A DNA stretch of 64,000 bases from Streptomyces noursei. GTDB lineage: Bacteria > Actinomycetota > Actinomycetes > Streptomycetales > Streptomycetaceae. Below, in pieces: positions 34,131-41,904 of the stretch; within the stretch, counting starts at the first letter, position 1, and the number at the start of each line of letters is the position of its first letter. The translations under genes were made by a program, and so were the position numbers. The stretch is from contig NZ_CP070326.1 of assembly GCF_016917755.1 (NCBI RefSeq), positions 5,890,001 to 5,954,000 of the forward strand, read 5' to 3'. A model generated the notes under the pieces. It was not told the DNA's origin. It did no database searches and was given only the letters and a program-made list of their open reading frames with translations.

Positions 34131-34661
34131 CTAGTAGTCCAGCAGGTGTTCCAAGACCATGGGCCACCAGCCCGGAGGCTCTCCAAAGGAGCTGGGGTCC
34201 CGTTCTTTCAGGAATGCGGTGAGGAGCTCGACGTACGCTTCGTCCTGCTCGCGTGTCGATGAGTCGCGAAAATGAAGAAACTTTCCCAGGCGGTACAGGA
34301 ACTCTCCGAAATCCTCAACGCTTTTGTTGATCATTTGGGCGTTACCTTCGGTGGTGTCCATCAGGAGTACATATCCGGTCTTGATGTCGACCACGTACCT
34401 GAGATCCGTGCTCGGGTTCGGCGCCCCCAGGCAGAGGATCTCGGCAGAGGTTCCATCTGTTTCGGTGGCAAGCAGCGAGAACCCCTTCGGGGCGCTTTCG
34501 GGGAGCGCGCAGTAGATTCCTTCGACTGTCGCGGGGAATCCGATTTCTTGAATGTATTCACCCAACTTGGGAGGCAAGGTTCGGGCGCTCTCGGGTCCGA
34601 GCGATGCAGTGATCAATCCTTGCTCTCCGAAGAAATCCTGGAGCTGCTTCTTGCTTGCCAT
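34131..34661 (-). CDS. SUKH-4-like immunity protein
   Basis: 176 aa, acidic. The pattern fits the SUKH superfamily (SUKH-4): PPKLGEYIQEIGFP near the N-terminus, a central beta region (LRYVVDIKTGYVLLMDTT) and a helical end with NKSVEDFGEFLYRLGKFL. SUKH proteins neutralise polymorphic toxins, usually nucleases. It lies 50 bp downstream of the toxin stop, the standard toxin-then-immunity order. It is clearly AT-richer than the structural genes: the 60 bases from 34321 contain 29 G+C by hand count. ATG 34661 follows ggaaggt. Presence of an immunity gene implies the toxin can harm the producer or its kin. Confidence 0.75.
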   Translation of the reverse strand: MASKKQLQDFFGEQGLITASLGPESARTLPPKLGEYIQEIGFPATVEGIYCALPESAPKGFSLLATETDGTSAEILCLGAPNPSTDLRYVVDIKTGYVLLMDTTEGNAQMINKSVEDFGEFLYRLGKFLHFRDSSTREQDEAYVELLTAFLKERDPSSFGEPPGWWPMVLEHLLDY

Positions 34662-34711
34662 GCGTACCTTCCGGTGTGGTGTGTCGTGAGCCGCGCCTGG
34701 GCATTTTCGTC

Positions 34712-37700
34712 CTACTTGGACTTAGGCTTGGCGCCCTCCCACCAGTAATGGATCACGAATGTGAGAGTGCTCCAGTCGTCCACTGCCTTCACTTCCTTCT
34801 CGAGTTGACTGCCGGAGCTCGTGTTCACGTTTCCGTCGAGCAGCGAAAGGCTGCGTATATCGTCCGGGCCGTTGAACTGAAGTTCTCGACGGTGATCCGG
34901 GTGCTTCGTTTTCATGATTTCGCCGAGTATCCTATCGCGTTCGGCTTCGTCCGCCGCTTTATTCCCCTCTCTAATTTTCCAGTCGGCGTGCGCGGTCTTG
35001 TAGACGGCATCCTTGTAGGCGCCTTGAATCTTCGAGTTCCGGAGGTCGGAAGGTAGCGGAGTGGGTCGCCTTATGGGCGCCTTGTCCGGGTCTGGATCCA
35101 CGTTCCACCTGATGAAGTCGAGAGCCTTCCTGGTGTACTGGATCTTTGACCACTTTGGATCGTTGAAGTACAGATGTGCCTCAGTGGCCGGCGCGCCGGG
35201 GTTCGGTGCCGGCTGCGGGGCATGGACGTTCCCCGGTTCCCGCTTTGCGGCTTGTGCGGCTGAATAGTCGCGCCCGCGCAACAGTGCCTTTGCTGCATCC
35301 TCGGGAATGCCGACCGTCTTCTTCCAGCCCTGCTCCGAGGGGTTGTTCGGTGTCGCGCCCTTGGCGGGCATGCTGCGCAAAGCGTCTTGGATTTTATCCT
35401 CGGCCGATTGGGCCGTGTTTCGGACCTTCTTTTCGTTTCCCGGTCGATTTTCGTACTCCTCGACGATCCCTTCGAGGATTTTGGTGAACTTCGAGATGGC
35501 GGCCTGTGGTTTTTCCCCATCGACGAAGAGTAGCCAGTCTTCGAAGTCCCGGATCTGGATCTCCCGCTGCAGCCCGTCTCTGGTCTTCTTGTCGAGTCCA
35601 TCAATTTTTGCCTTTATCTGTTTGCTAACTCCTTCTTCTACGCCCATGCGAGGGTTCAGCGCGGCGATAATCTTGAAATTCCGCGCGCCCTCAATGTCGA
35701 GCTGCGTGAGCCTGTACCAGGCGCGCATGCCGAATAGTGCACCCTTGAGTACCGGCTTCTTGACTCCACGCCGGAGAAATCCGTCGACCTTCGGCTTTAT
35801 GCGCGAAACGATCTTCCTGAGTCGCGCATCCTTCGAATCCTTCTTGTTTTCGTCCTCTTTTTTCTTGTCTTTTTTGTCCTGCTTTTCTTTTTTGGGGTCC
35901 TTGTTCTTCGGGTGGTCGTCCTTGGGTTTGTGCGGGCCCTTTTCGTCTGGCTTGTGTTTGGGGTTTTTGTTGTGGTCTTCCTTGGGCTTCTTGGGGTCGT
36001 GTGGGTTGTGGTCCTTGTCGGGCTTGTGTTTGGGGTTCTTGGGGTCGTGGTCGGGGTGTTTGTCGTTGGGCTTGTGGGGGCGGTCGCCGTCCTTGTCGGG
36101 CTTGGGTTTGCCGGGGGTGTCCTTGTCGTCCTTGGGCTTGGGCCTGGTGGGGTCTTCTTCCTTGGGTTTGTTGGGTTTGTTGGATCCGGGCTCGTCCTCC
36201 TTGGGCTTGGGTTTGGGCTCCGGCTCCTGCTTGGGCTTGGGGCGGGGTTCCGGTTCGGACTTGGGCTTGGCGGACGGGGTGGGGCGGGTGTCGGGGGTCT
36301 CGTCGGCCTTGGACCTGGGCTTGCCGTTCTTGTCGTTGCCGGCGGGCCTCCTGGGCTCGTCGGTGGGGGTCCTGGGCTTGCCGGCGGCCGGCCGTTCCGG
36401 GGTTTCGCCGGGTTTGGACGGGGGCTTGTCGGTGCCCGGTTTGGTGGCGGCCGGCTTCTCGCCCGGTCGCTGGCCCGGTTTGCCCTCGTGGGGCTTGGCG
36501 GTCGTCGGGCGGGTGGTCGGGGCGCCGGCGGACTTCGGGGCCGGTTCCCTGGTCGGGGTGGCGTCGGTCCGGGGTTTCTTGTCGCCGGGTTTGCCCTTGC
36601 CGCCTGAGCCCTCGCCGGCCGCGCCCTTCGGGCCGCCGCGGCCTTCCTTCCCGAAGCCCTTGCCGAGGCGTGCGGCGACGCCCTTGAGGCGCTGGCCGAC
36701 CTTGGCGACGTACTTGCCGATGCCGTTCAGCAGCCACTGGTAGAGGGTTTCTAGGAGAGCCACCACGCCCGCCGCGACGGCCTTGGCGAAGAGGATCCCG
36801 GCGCCGCCCGCGCGGACCGCCTTCAGCCAGTCGAGGACCATGGACAGGGCGCGCAGGATCGCGCTCAGTGCGCCCCACGCGGTGCGGATGGCGTCGATGG
36901 CCGCCATCACCCAGCCGGCCCCCGGAATCAGCTTGGCCACGATCTTGGTCATGACCAGTTCGCCGATGATGAGCGGGAGTTGGGGGAGGACCGCGTCCCA
37001 GGCTTCCTTGACGATGTCGTCGAGCTTGAAGCCGCCGTTGAGGAGCTTGTCCAGGATGGCCTTCGGGACGCCGATGATTTCCTGGATCTTGTCCTTGAAC
37101 CATTGTTTGACCGCGCTGGAGATCTCGCGGAAGAGGTGGTTCTTGGCGCCGTCCACTGCGGAGTTCTTGGCGCCGCTGAGCCAACCGCCTGGGTCGGAGA
37201 GGAAGTCGACCGCGATCAGCATCCAGTCACCGAGCGCGCTCAGGAGCTTGGACGCGAAGTCCAGGACCGCCTTGATGGCCCCGATGACCTGCTTGATCGC
37301 TTCGTCGAGTACCTGTTTGAGGATGTTGAGGATGCCGCTGAGGAGTTTGCCCAGAGCGTCGAGAAGGTCGGAGAGGGCCTTCTTCAGCATCGTGGCGAGC
37401 TTGTTGACGAGGGCGATGGCGGCGGAGATGAGTTCGGCGATCATCTTGCGGATGCGCAGGGCCAGTTCGATGACCGCGCGGACCATGGCCACGGCGAACT
37501 CGATCAGATCGTTGATCAGGGTCTTGATGGCGTCCGCGATGAACTGGCGCGCCTCGTTGATCCAGCGCTCGACCGTCTCCTTGAAGTGCTTGATGAAGCC
37601 GACGACGGCCTCGCGGGCCCGCTTGATGACATCGACGATCGCGTTCTTGATCTCGATGACCTTCTGCTTGATCCAGTCGAACGCCTTGGAAAGCCAGTTG

Positions 37701-40700
37701 CCCGATTCGTTGACGCTGTCGTCGCGCTTCTTCTTCGCGTCGTTCTCGGCCTCGGTGTTCTTGTCCTGGATCTTCTTGTCGCCGTCGTCCTTTTCCTTCG
37801 TGGCGTCCTTGTCGGTCTTCTCTTCCTTGTCCTTGACGTCCTTACGGACCTTGTCGTGCCGCTCGGTCTTCTTGTCGCCGAGCTTCTTGAGCTCCGTGTC
37901 CTGTTCCTTGCGCCAGTCCGAGCGGTGGTCGGTGACCTCGCTCATCGCCTTCTGGCGTTCGTCGGCCTGGCTCTTGGTGTTGCCGTCGACCTCGGTGTCG
38001 ACCTGCTTCTTGTGCTTCTCCTGGGAGTCGCGGAAGTCTTGGTCCTTCTTCTGACGGCCCTTGGACATGTCCTTCTGGCCGTCGCTGAACGCGGCCTGGA
38101 ACTGGGGGCCCCGGTCGTGCTCGGCCACCTCCGAGGCCGCCTCGGGCGGTACCGCTCCGGTGTTCGCCGCCCCCTGCGGCCCGCCGCCCTTGCCGCCCTG
38201 GGCGCCGGGCACCTTGGCGGTCATCTGCTCCTTGGGGGCGTCCGGGTAGACCTGGTCCTCGCCCATCGGCCGGCCCGCGTCGTCCCGGCCGGTCGCGACG
38301 GTGTCCTGGCCCTTGGCGTCGACGGCGCCGCCCTGCTCGTCGGCCTTCTCCCCGGCGGCGCCCTGCATCTGCACGCCCGGCGCGTTGCCCGCCTGGGCCT
38401 TCTTGAGCGCCTCGTCCTTCGTGGGCAGCCCGGCGAACTTGGCGGCCAACTCCTGCTTGTCGACCTTGAAGCCGAGCTTCTCGGCCACCCACCCGATGCC
38501 GAAGCCCAGCGCCATCTTGAAGGTCTGCCAGCCGCCCGGCTCCTCGGCCTTCTCCGCCTCGATCTGGCCTTCCGGCTCCTTGGCGCCGCTGACCTCGGCC
38601 TTGTCCGCGCCGGGCGCGTCGCTCTTCTGCGCCGGGTTCTGGTCGTACTGGGCCGGTGCGTCGGCCTTCGGCTTGCCCTGGAGGGTTTGTGGCGCGCCGG
38701 CCGGGCGCTGCATCGACGGCGGTGCCGCGGCCAGCGCCTTGTGCTCGTCGCCGACCGTGCGGTCCACCGAGCCGCCCACCCCGCCCATGGCCTCAAGTGC
38801 CTTGTGCGGCTTGAGTTTCGACGCGGTCGACAGGCCGGCCTCGGGGGAGACGTTCGACAGGTTCGGGGCCGGCCCGGCGTCCTTCTTGGCCTTTTTCACG
38901 GGCACGGCCGCACTGCCTCCGCCCCCGCCGCCCCCGCCCTTGGCGGCGGGCGCCGTACCGGCCGCCCTGGGCACCTGCTGTTCCTTGGCCGCCGATGCCG
39001 CCGTTGCCGCAGGTCCCGGTGCCGGTGCGGCCGCCGCCGGAGCCTCGGGAGCGCCCTTGGCCGGTTGCGGACCCGCTGCCGGCGCCGCACCGCCCTTGCC
39101 GTGTTCCCCACCCGCCGGGGCGCTCTTCTCCGCCGTCGCCTGCGCGCGCGACTCGGCCCCCGCGCCCGACGGCTCGCGCTGCGCCCCGGCAGCCGCGTCC
39201 GCGCTCGCCCCACCGGAGGCGTCGGCGTTGGACCCGCCGGAGACGTGGCTGTCGCGCCCCGGCGACGACGTCTGGGTACCGCCCGCGGCCTCGCCCTTGT
39301 CCGCCGGTGCCGCCGTGGCCTGCTTCTGCTCACCGCTGCCCGCGGACTGCGCCGCCGCCGGCTTGCTGGCCGATTGCGGGGCCCCCTTCTCCTGCCCGGC
39401 GCCCGGCGCGTCGCCCGCGGCCGGCGTGCCCTGCTCCGCCTTGGCCGCCGTCTCCTTGGCCTCGCCGCCGCCCTCCGGCCGGCCCGGCGCCTCCTGGACC
39501 GTCACCTGAGCGGCCACCGGGCCGGCCTTGGGGTCGGCGCCACTCTGGGGGGCCTTCGACGTGGTGCCGGGCGCCGTCCGCGCCTCGGCGGCCCGATCCG
39601 GGGCAAGCTCCTCCGGCCCGCCGCCCGGCCCCTCGGTGTCCGTCTCGGCCGCCGTCTCCGCACCGGCGGGCGCCTCGTCGACGCCCTCCTCGGGATCGGC
39701 CTCCGCCGCCGTGTCCTCGGCGTCCTCGGCGTCGCGCTCCGCCTGCACCTTGTCGGCCTTGGTCACCGGGGGAGCCGGGAGCGACGGGGCCGCCCGGCCG
39801 TCGGGCGAGGACGGGTCCAGGGTGTCCGCGGTCGGCACGGCGGACACGTCCGGATCCTGAGCGGGGAGGTAGTCGTCCGGCTGCAGCGTGACGTCCCAGG
39901 CGCTCGGCTCCCCGCCGCCGACGTCCACCTCGGACTCGCTGCCGGTGCCGAACGGGTCCTCGTCGACGTGTTCGTCCGGACCTTCGAGGTCCTGGGTGCG
40001 GACGCCGTCGAGGGTGCTCACCGCGCCGGGCTGTTGCGCCTGGGCCCCCGCCGCCGACGGCGAGCCCGAGGGCTTCTCCTGCCCCCGCTTGTCCGCGGGG
40101 TTCAGCTGTTTGCCCGCCACCAGCGCATCGACCGCGCCCGGACGGTTCTTGGCCGCGGACTCCTCCTTGCTGGCCACCGGTGTGCCCGCGCGCTCGGTGC
40201 CCTCCTTGCCGTCGGCCGCGGCGTCCTTCTTGTCCTCCTTGCCGCCGGCCTGCTGCCCGCCCTCCTGCGCGCCGCCGGAGGACTTCCCGTCGGCGGCCTG
40301 CTCACCGCCGGCCGCCTTGTCCGCCGGCCTACCGCCCGGCGCCGCGGGCGCGGACTCCGTCGCCGGTTGCGCAGGTGCGGCACCCGGCGCCGGGGAAGCG
40401 TTCGCCGGGGCCGCGCTCCCGCCGCCGGGCTGCTGCTCCGCCTGCCCGCCGCGGCCGGCGTTCCGGTCCTGTGCGACGGGCCCGCCCGGGGCTTCGCTGC
40501 CCAGCGGAGTGGTGCCGTCCGCCCGGGTCCCGCCGTTCCGTGGGGTGCTCCCTGCGGCACCCGCAGCCTCCTGCTCGTCCTTCTCCGGCCCGGGCGCCAG
40601 GCCCGGCTTCCGCTCCTGCTCCCGCTGCTCCTCCGCGGCCCGCCGCTCGCTTTCGCGCGTGAACCGCAACTCCTCGGCGGGGTCCGTCTCGACCATCGGC

Positions 40701-41524
40701 GCATCGAGCGAACTGCGCTCCAGCTCGTCGTCGGACTCGATCTCCTCGACGAGGTCGAGCAGTCGCTCCTGCTCCGAGCTGAGCAGCCGCCGCTCCAGCC
40801 GCTCCAGGACCGCGTCCTGCAACTCGTCGGGCAGCTGAGCCAGTTGCATCCGAGCGCGCTTGGACCGATCCTCCGGATCCCCCCGCAACGACCGCAGTAC
40901 CCCATTGGCCAGGCGGTCCACCAGTGTTGCCGGGTCGATCAGTTCCAGGCGGTGGCGGTCCGCGTCCACCGTGGCGTAGCGGAGCCAGCCCGGAGTGGAG
41001 CGGCCCGGTGCCACCTCCGTGGCCGGGTCGTCCTCGCGTGTGACGCCGAGCATCGCGGAGCGGAGGGATTCCTGGGCCGCGGACTCCGCCTCGCGTTCGA
41101 CGGCCTCCTGGGGGAGGCTGACCGTGCCCAGGTCGCGGCCGGCGCGCAGGGCGCCCAGGCCGTGCGGGTTCTGGACGGTGTGCAGGAGTTCGTGGGCGAG
41201 GAGGCGTTGGCCGTCGGCGGTGCCGGGGCGGTAGGTGCCCTCGCGGAAGAAGATGTCCTGGCCGACGGCGAAGGCGTCGGCGCCCATCAGCTCGGCGAGC
41301 TGCCCGGAGTCGCGGTCGGTGTGCAGGCGGACCCGGCTGAAGTCGTGGCCGAGCTGCTCCTCCAGCTCGCGGCGGACGCTGAGGTCGAGGGGCTGGCCGG
41401 CGCCGCTGACGATGTTCTTGGGCTCGGGGGCGGCGGACCTGGCGGACCGTTCCTTGCGTTTGCGGCGCCGTGCGTCGCGGGCGGACTGGCCGGACTGGGC
41501 GGCGGACGGGGAGGAGCTGCTCAT
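34712..41524 (-). CDS. giant eCIS-core (DUF4157) protein with C-terminal polymorphic toxin
   Basis: 2270 aa, in four parts. (1) Residues about 43-120: DUF4157/eCIS-core domain with the metalloprotease-like motif HELLH (111-115) in LLAHELLHTVQ. (2) About 290-930: disordered Ala/Pro/Glu/Gly region. (3) About 1275-1620: a long run of amphipathic and hydrophobic helices (such as VIEIKNAIVDVIKRAREAV), reminiscent of tape-measure or pore-forming segments. (4) About 1640-1900: Lys/Pro/Asp linker, then a ~370-residue C-terminal domain ending with an HNH-like motif (DHRRELQ ... LLDGNVN ... SSGSQL, about 2205-2240). GC content drops sharply in part 4. DUF4157 proteins are typical eCIS cargo. The start overlaps the upstream gene by 4 nt. 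The SUKH-4 gene follows. Confidence 0.85.
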   Translation of the reverse strand: MSSSSPSAAQSGQSARDARRRKRKERSARSAAPEPKNIVSGAGQPLDLSVRRELEEQLGHDFSRVRLHTDRDSGQLAELMGADAFAVGQDIFFREGTYRPGTADGQRLLAHELLHTVQNPHGLGALRAGRDLGTVSLPQEAVEREAESAAQESLRSAMLGVTREDDPATEVAPGRSTPGWLRYATVDADRHRLELIDPATLVDRLANGVLRSLRGDPEDRSKRARMQLAQLPDELQDAVLERLERRLLSSEQERLLDLVEEIESDDELERSSLDAPMVETDPAEELRFTRESERRAAEEQREQERKPGLAPGPEKDEQEAAGAAGSTPRNGGTRADGTTPLGSEAPGGPVAQDRNAGRGGQAEQQPGGGSAAPANASPAPGAAPAQPATESAPAAPGGRPADKAAGGEQAADGKSSGGAQEGGQQAGGKEDKKDAAADGKEGTERAGTPVASKEESAAKNRPGAVDALVAGKQLNPADKRGQEKPSGSPSAAGAQAQQPGAVSTLDGVRTQDLEGPDEHVDEDPFGTGSESEVDVGGGEPSAWDVTLQPDDYLPAQDPDVSAVPTADTLDPSSPDGRAAPSLPAPPVTKADKVQAERDAEDAEDTAAEADPEEGVDEAPAGAETAAETDTEGPGGGPEELAPDRAAEARTAPGTTSKAPQSGADPKAGPVAAQVTVQEAPGRPEGGGEAKETAAKAEQGTPAAGDAPGAGQEKGAPQSASKPAAAQSAGSGEQKQATAAPADKGEAAGGTQTSSPGRDSHVSGGSNADASGGASADAAAGAQREPSGAGAESRAQATAEKSAPAGGEHGKGGAAPAAGPQPAKGAPEAPAAAAPAPGPAATAASAAKEQQVPRAAGTAPAAKGGGGGGGGSAAVPVKKAKKDAGPAPNLSNVSPEAGLSTASKLKPHKALEAMGGVGGSVDRTVGDEHKALAAAPPSMQRPAGAPQTLQGKPKADAPAQYDQNPAQKSDAPGADKAEVSGAKEPEGQIEAEKAEEPGGWQTFKMALGFGIGWVAEKLGFKVDKQELAAKFAGLPTKDEALKKAQAGNAPGVQMQGAAGEKADEQGGAVDAKGQDTVATGRDDAGRPMGEDQVYPDAPKEQMTAKVPGAQGGKGGGPQGAANTGAVPPEAASEVAEHDRGPQFQAAFSDGQKDMSKGRQKKDQDFRDSQEKHKKQVDTEVDGNTKSQADERQKAMSEVTDHRSDWRKEQDTELKKLGDKKTERHDKVRKDVKDKEEKTDKDATKEKDDGDKKIQDKNTEAENDAKKKRDDSVNESGNWLSKAFDWIKQKVIEIKNAIVDVIKRAREAVVGFIKHFKETVERWINEARQFIADAIKTLINDLIEFAVAMVRAVIELALRIRKMIAELISAAIALVNKLATMLKKALSDLLDALGKLLSGILNILKQVLDEAIKQVIGAIKAVLDFASKLLSALGDWMLIAVDFLSDPGGWLSGAKNSAVDGAKNHLFREISSAVKQWFKDKIQEIIGVPKAILDKLLNGGFKLDDIVKEAWDAVLPQLPLIIGELVMTKIVAKLIPGAGWVMAAIDAIRTAWGALSAILRALSMVLDWLKAVRAGGAGILFAKAVAAGVVALLETLYQWLLNGIGKYVAKVGQRLKGVAARLGKGFGKEGRGGPKGAAGEGSGGKGKPGDKKPRTDATPTREPAPKSAGAPTTRPTTAKPHEGKPGQRPGEKPAATKPGTDKPPSKPGETPERPAAGKPRTPTDEPRRPAGNDKNGKPRSKADETPDTRPTPSAKPKSEPEPRPKPKQEPEPKPKPKEDEPGSNKPNKPKEEDPTRPKPKDDKDTPGKPKPDKDGDRPHKPNDKHPDHDPKNPKHKPDKDHNPHDPKKPKEDHNKNPKHKPDEKGPHKPKDDHPKNKDPKKEKQDKKDKKKEDENKKDSKDARLRKIVSRIKPKVDGFLRRGVKKPVLKGALFGMRAWYRLTQLDIEGARNFKIIAALNPRMGVEEGVSKQIKAKIDGLDKKTRDGLQREIQIRDFEDWLLFVDGEKPQAAISKFTKILEGIVEEYENRPGNEKKVRNTAQSAEDKIQDALRSMPAKGATPNNPSEQGWKKTVGIPEDAAKALLRGRDYSAAQAAKREPGNVHAPQPAPNPGAPATEAHLYFNDPKWSKIQYTRKALDFIRWNVDPDPDKAPIRRPTPLPSDLRNSKIQGAYKDAVYKTAHADWKIREGNKAADEAERDRILGEIMKTKHPDHRRELQFNGPDDIRSLSLLDGNVNTSSGSQLEKEVKAVDDWSTLTFVIHYWWEGAKPKSK
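35820..36610 (-). repeat. degenerate low-complexity repeat encoding the Lys/Pro/Asp linker
   Basis: The + strand is dominated by ttgggcttg / gtccttg / ttgtcg units that encode KPK, KPKD, PDKD and PKHKP reiterations. It separates the helical part of the 2270-aa protein from its toxin domain and would be a natural site for recombination that swaps toxins. Confidence 0.6.
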
Positions 41525-41904
41525 CGCGCCTCCCCCCGTCCGGTCAGCCCCGCGTGCACCGCGCGGGCCAGCGCCTCGCCCAGCCGTACGGGGTGCGTGG
41601 TGGCCGGGAGCGGCGGCAGGCCGGCGAGCCCGTCGAGGGCGAGGCCCGAGCCGTCGCCGGCCGCCGCCAGCGGCACGCCGCGGTCCCGTACGAGACGGGC
41701 CAACTCGGCCTGGAACGCGGCCGATACCCGGTCCGGGTCGGTGGTCCGGGCGTCGAAGCCGTCCAGGACGAGTTCGCCGATGTCGATGCGGAAGGTACGG
41801 GGAGCGGGCGCCCCCGCCTCCCGCACCGCGGGCTGCGGTGCTGCGGACTCCGGTGCCGCGGACTCCCGCGCCACGGCGTTGCCGACCTCGTGCTTCAGAC
41901 CCAT
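41521..41904 (-). CDS. small conserved eCIS protein, function unknown
   Basis: 127 aa. A Pro/Ala-rich N-terminus is followed by a conserved-looking core FRIDIGELVLDGFDA (about 40-54) and a helical end. Small proteins with this 'I.ELVLDGF' opening recur beside the AAA+ ATPase and DUF4157 genes in eCIS clusters; I know of no assigned role. Both ends overlap neighbours (10 nt with the ATPase gene, 4 nt with the giant gene), so co-translation is likely. A chaperone or loader for the downstream cargo is a possible but untested idea. Confidence 0.7.
   Translation of the reverse strand: MGLKHEVGNAVARESAAPESAAPQPAVREAGAPAPRTFRIDIGELVLDGFDARTTDPDRVSAAFQAELARLVRDRGVPLAAAGDGSGLALDGLAGLPPLPATTHPVRLGEALARAVHAGLTGRGEAR

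Noticed and set aside
35820..36610. CRISPR-like repeat array
   Set aside because: The repeats are irregular, have no constant spacers and lie in frame inside the giant protein gene as a Lys/Pro linker.
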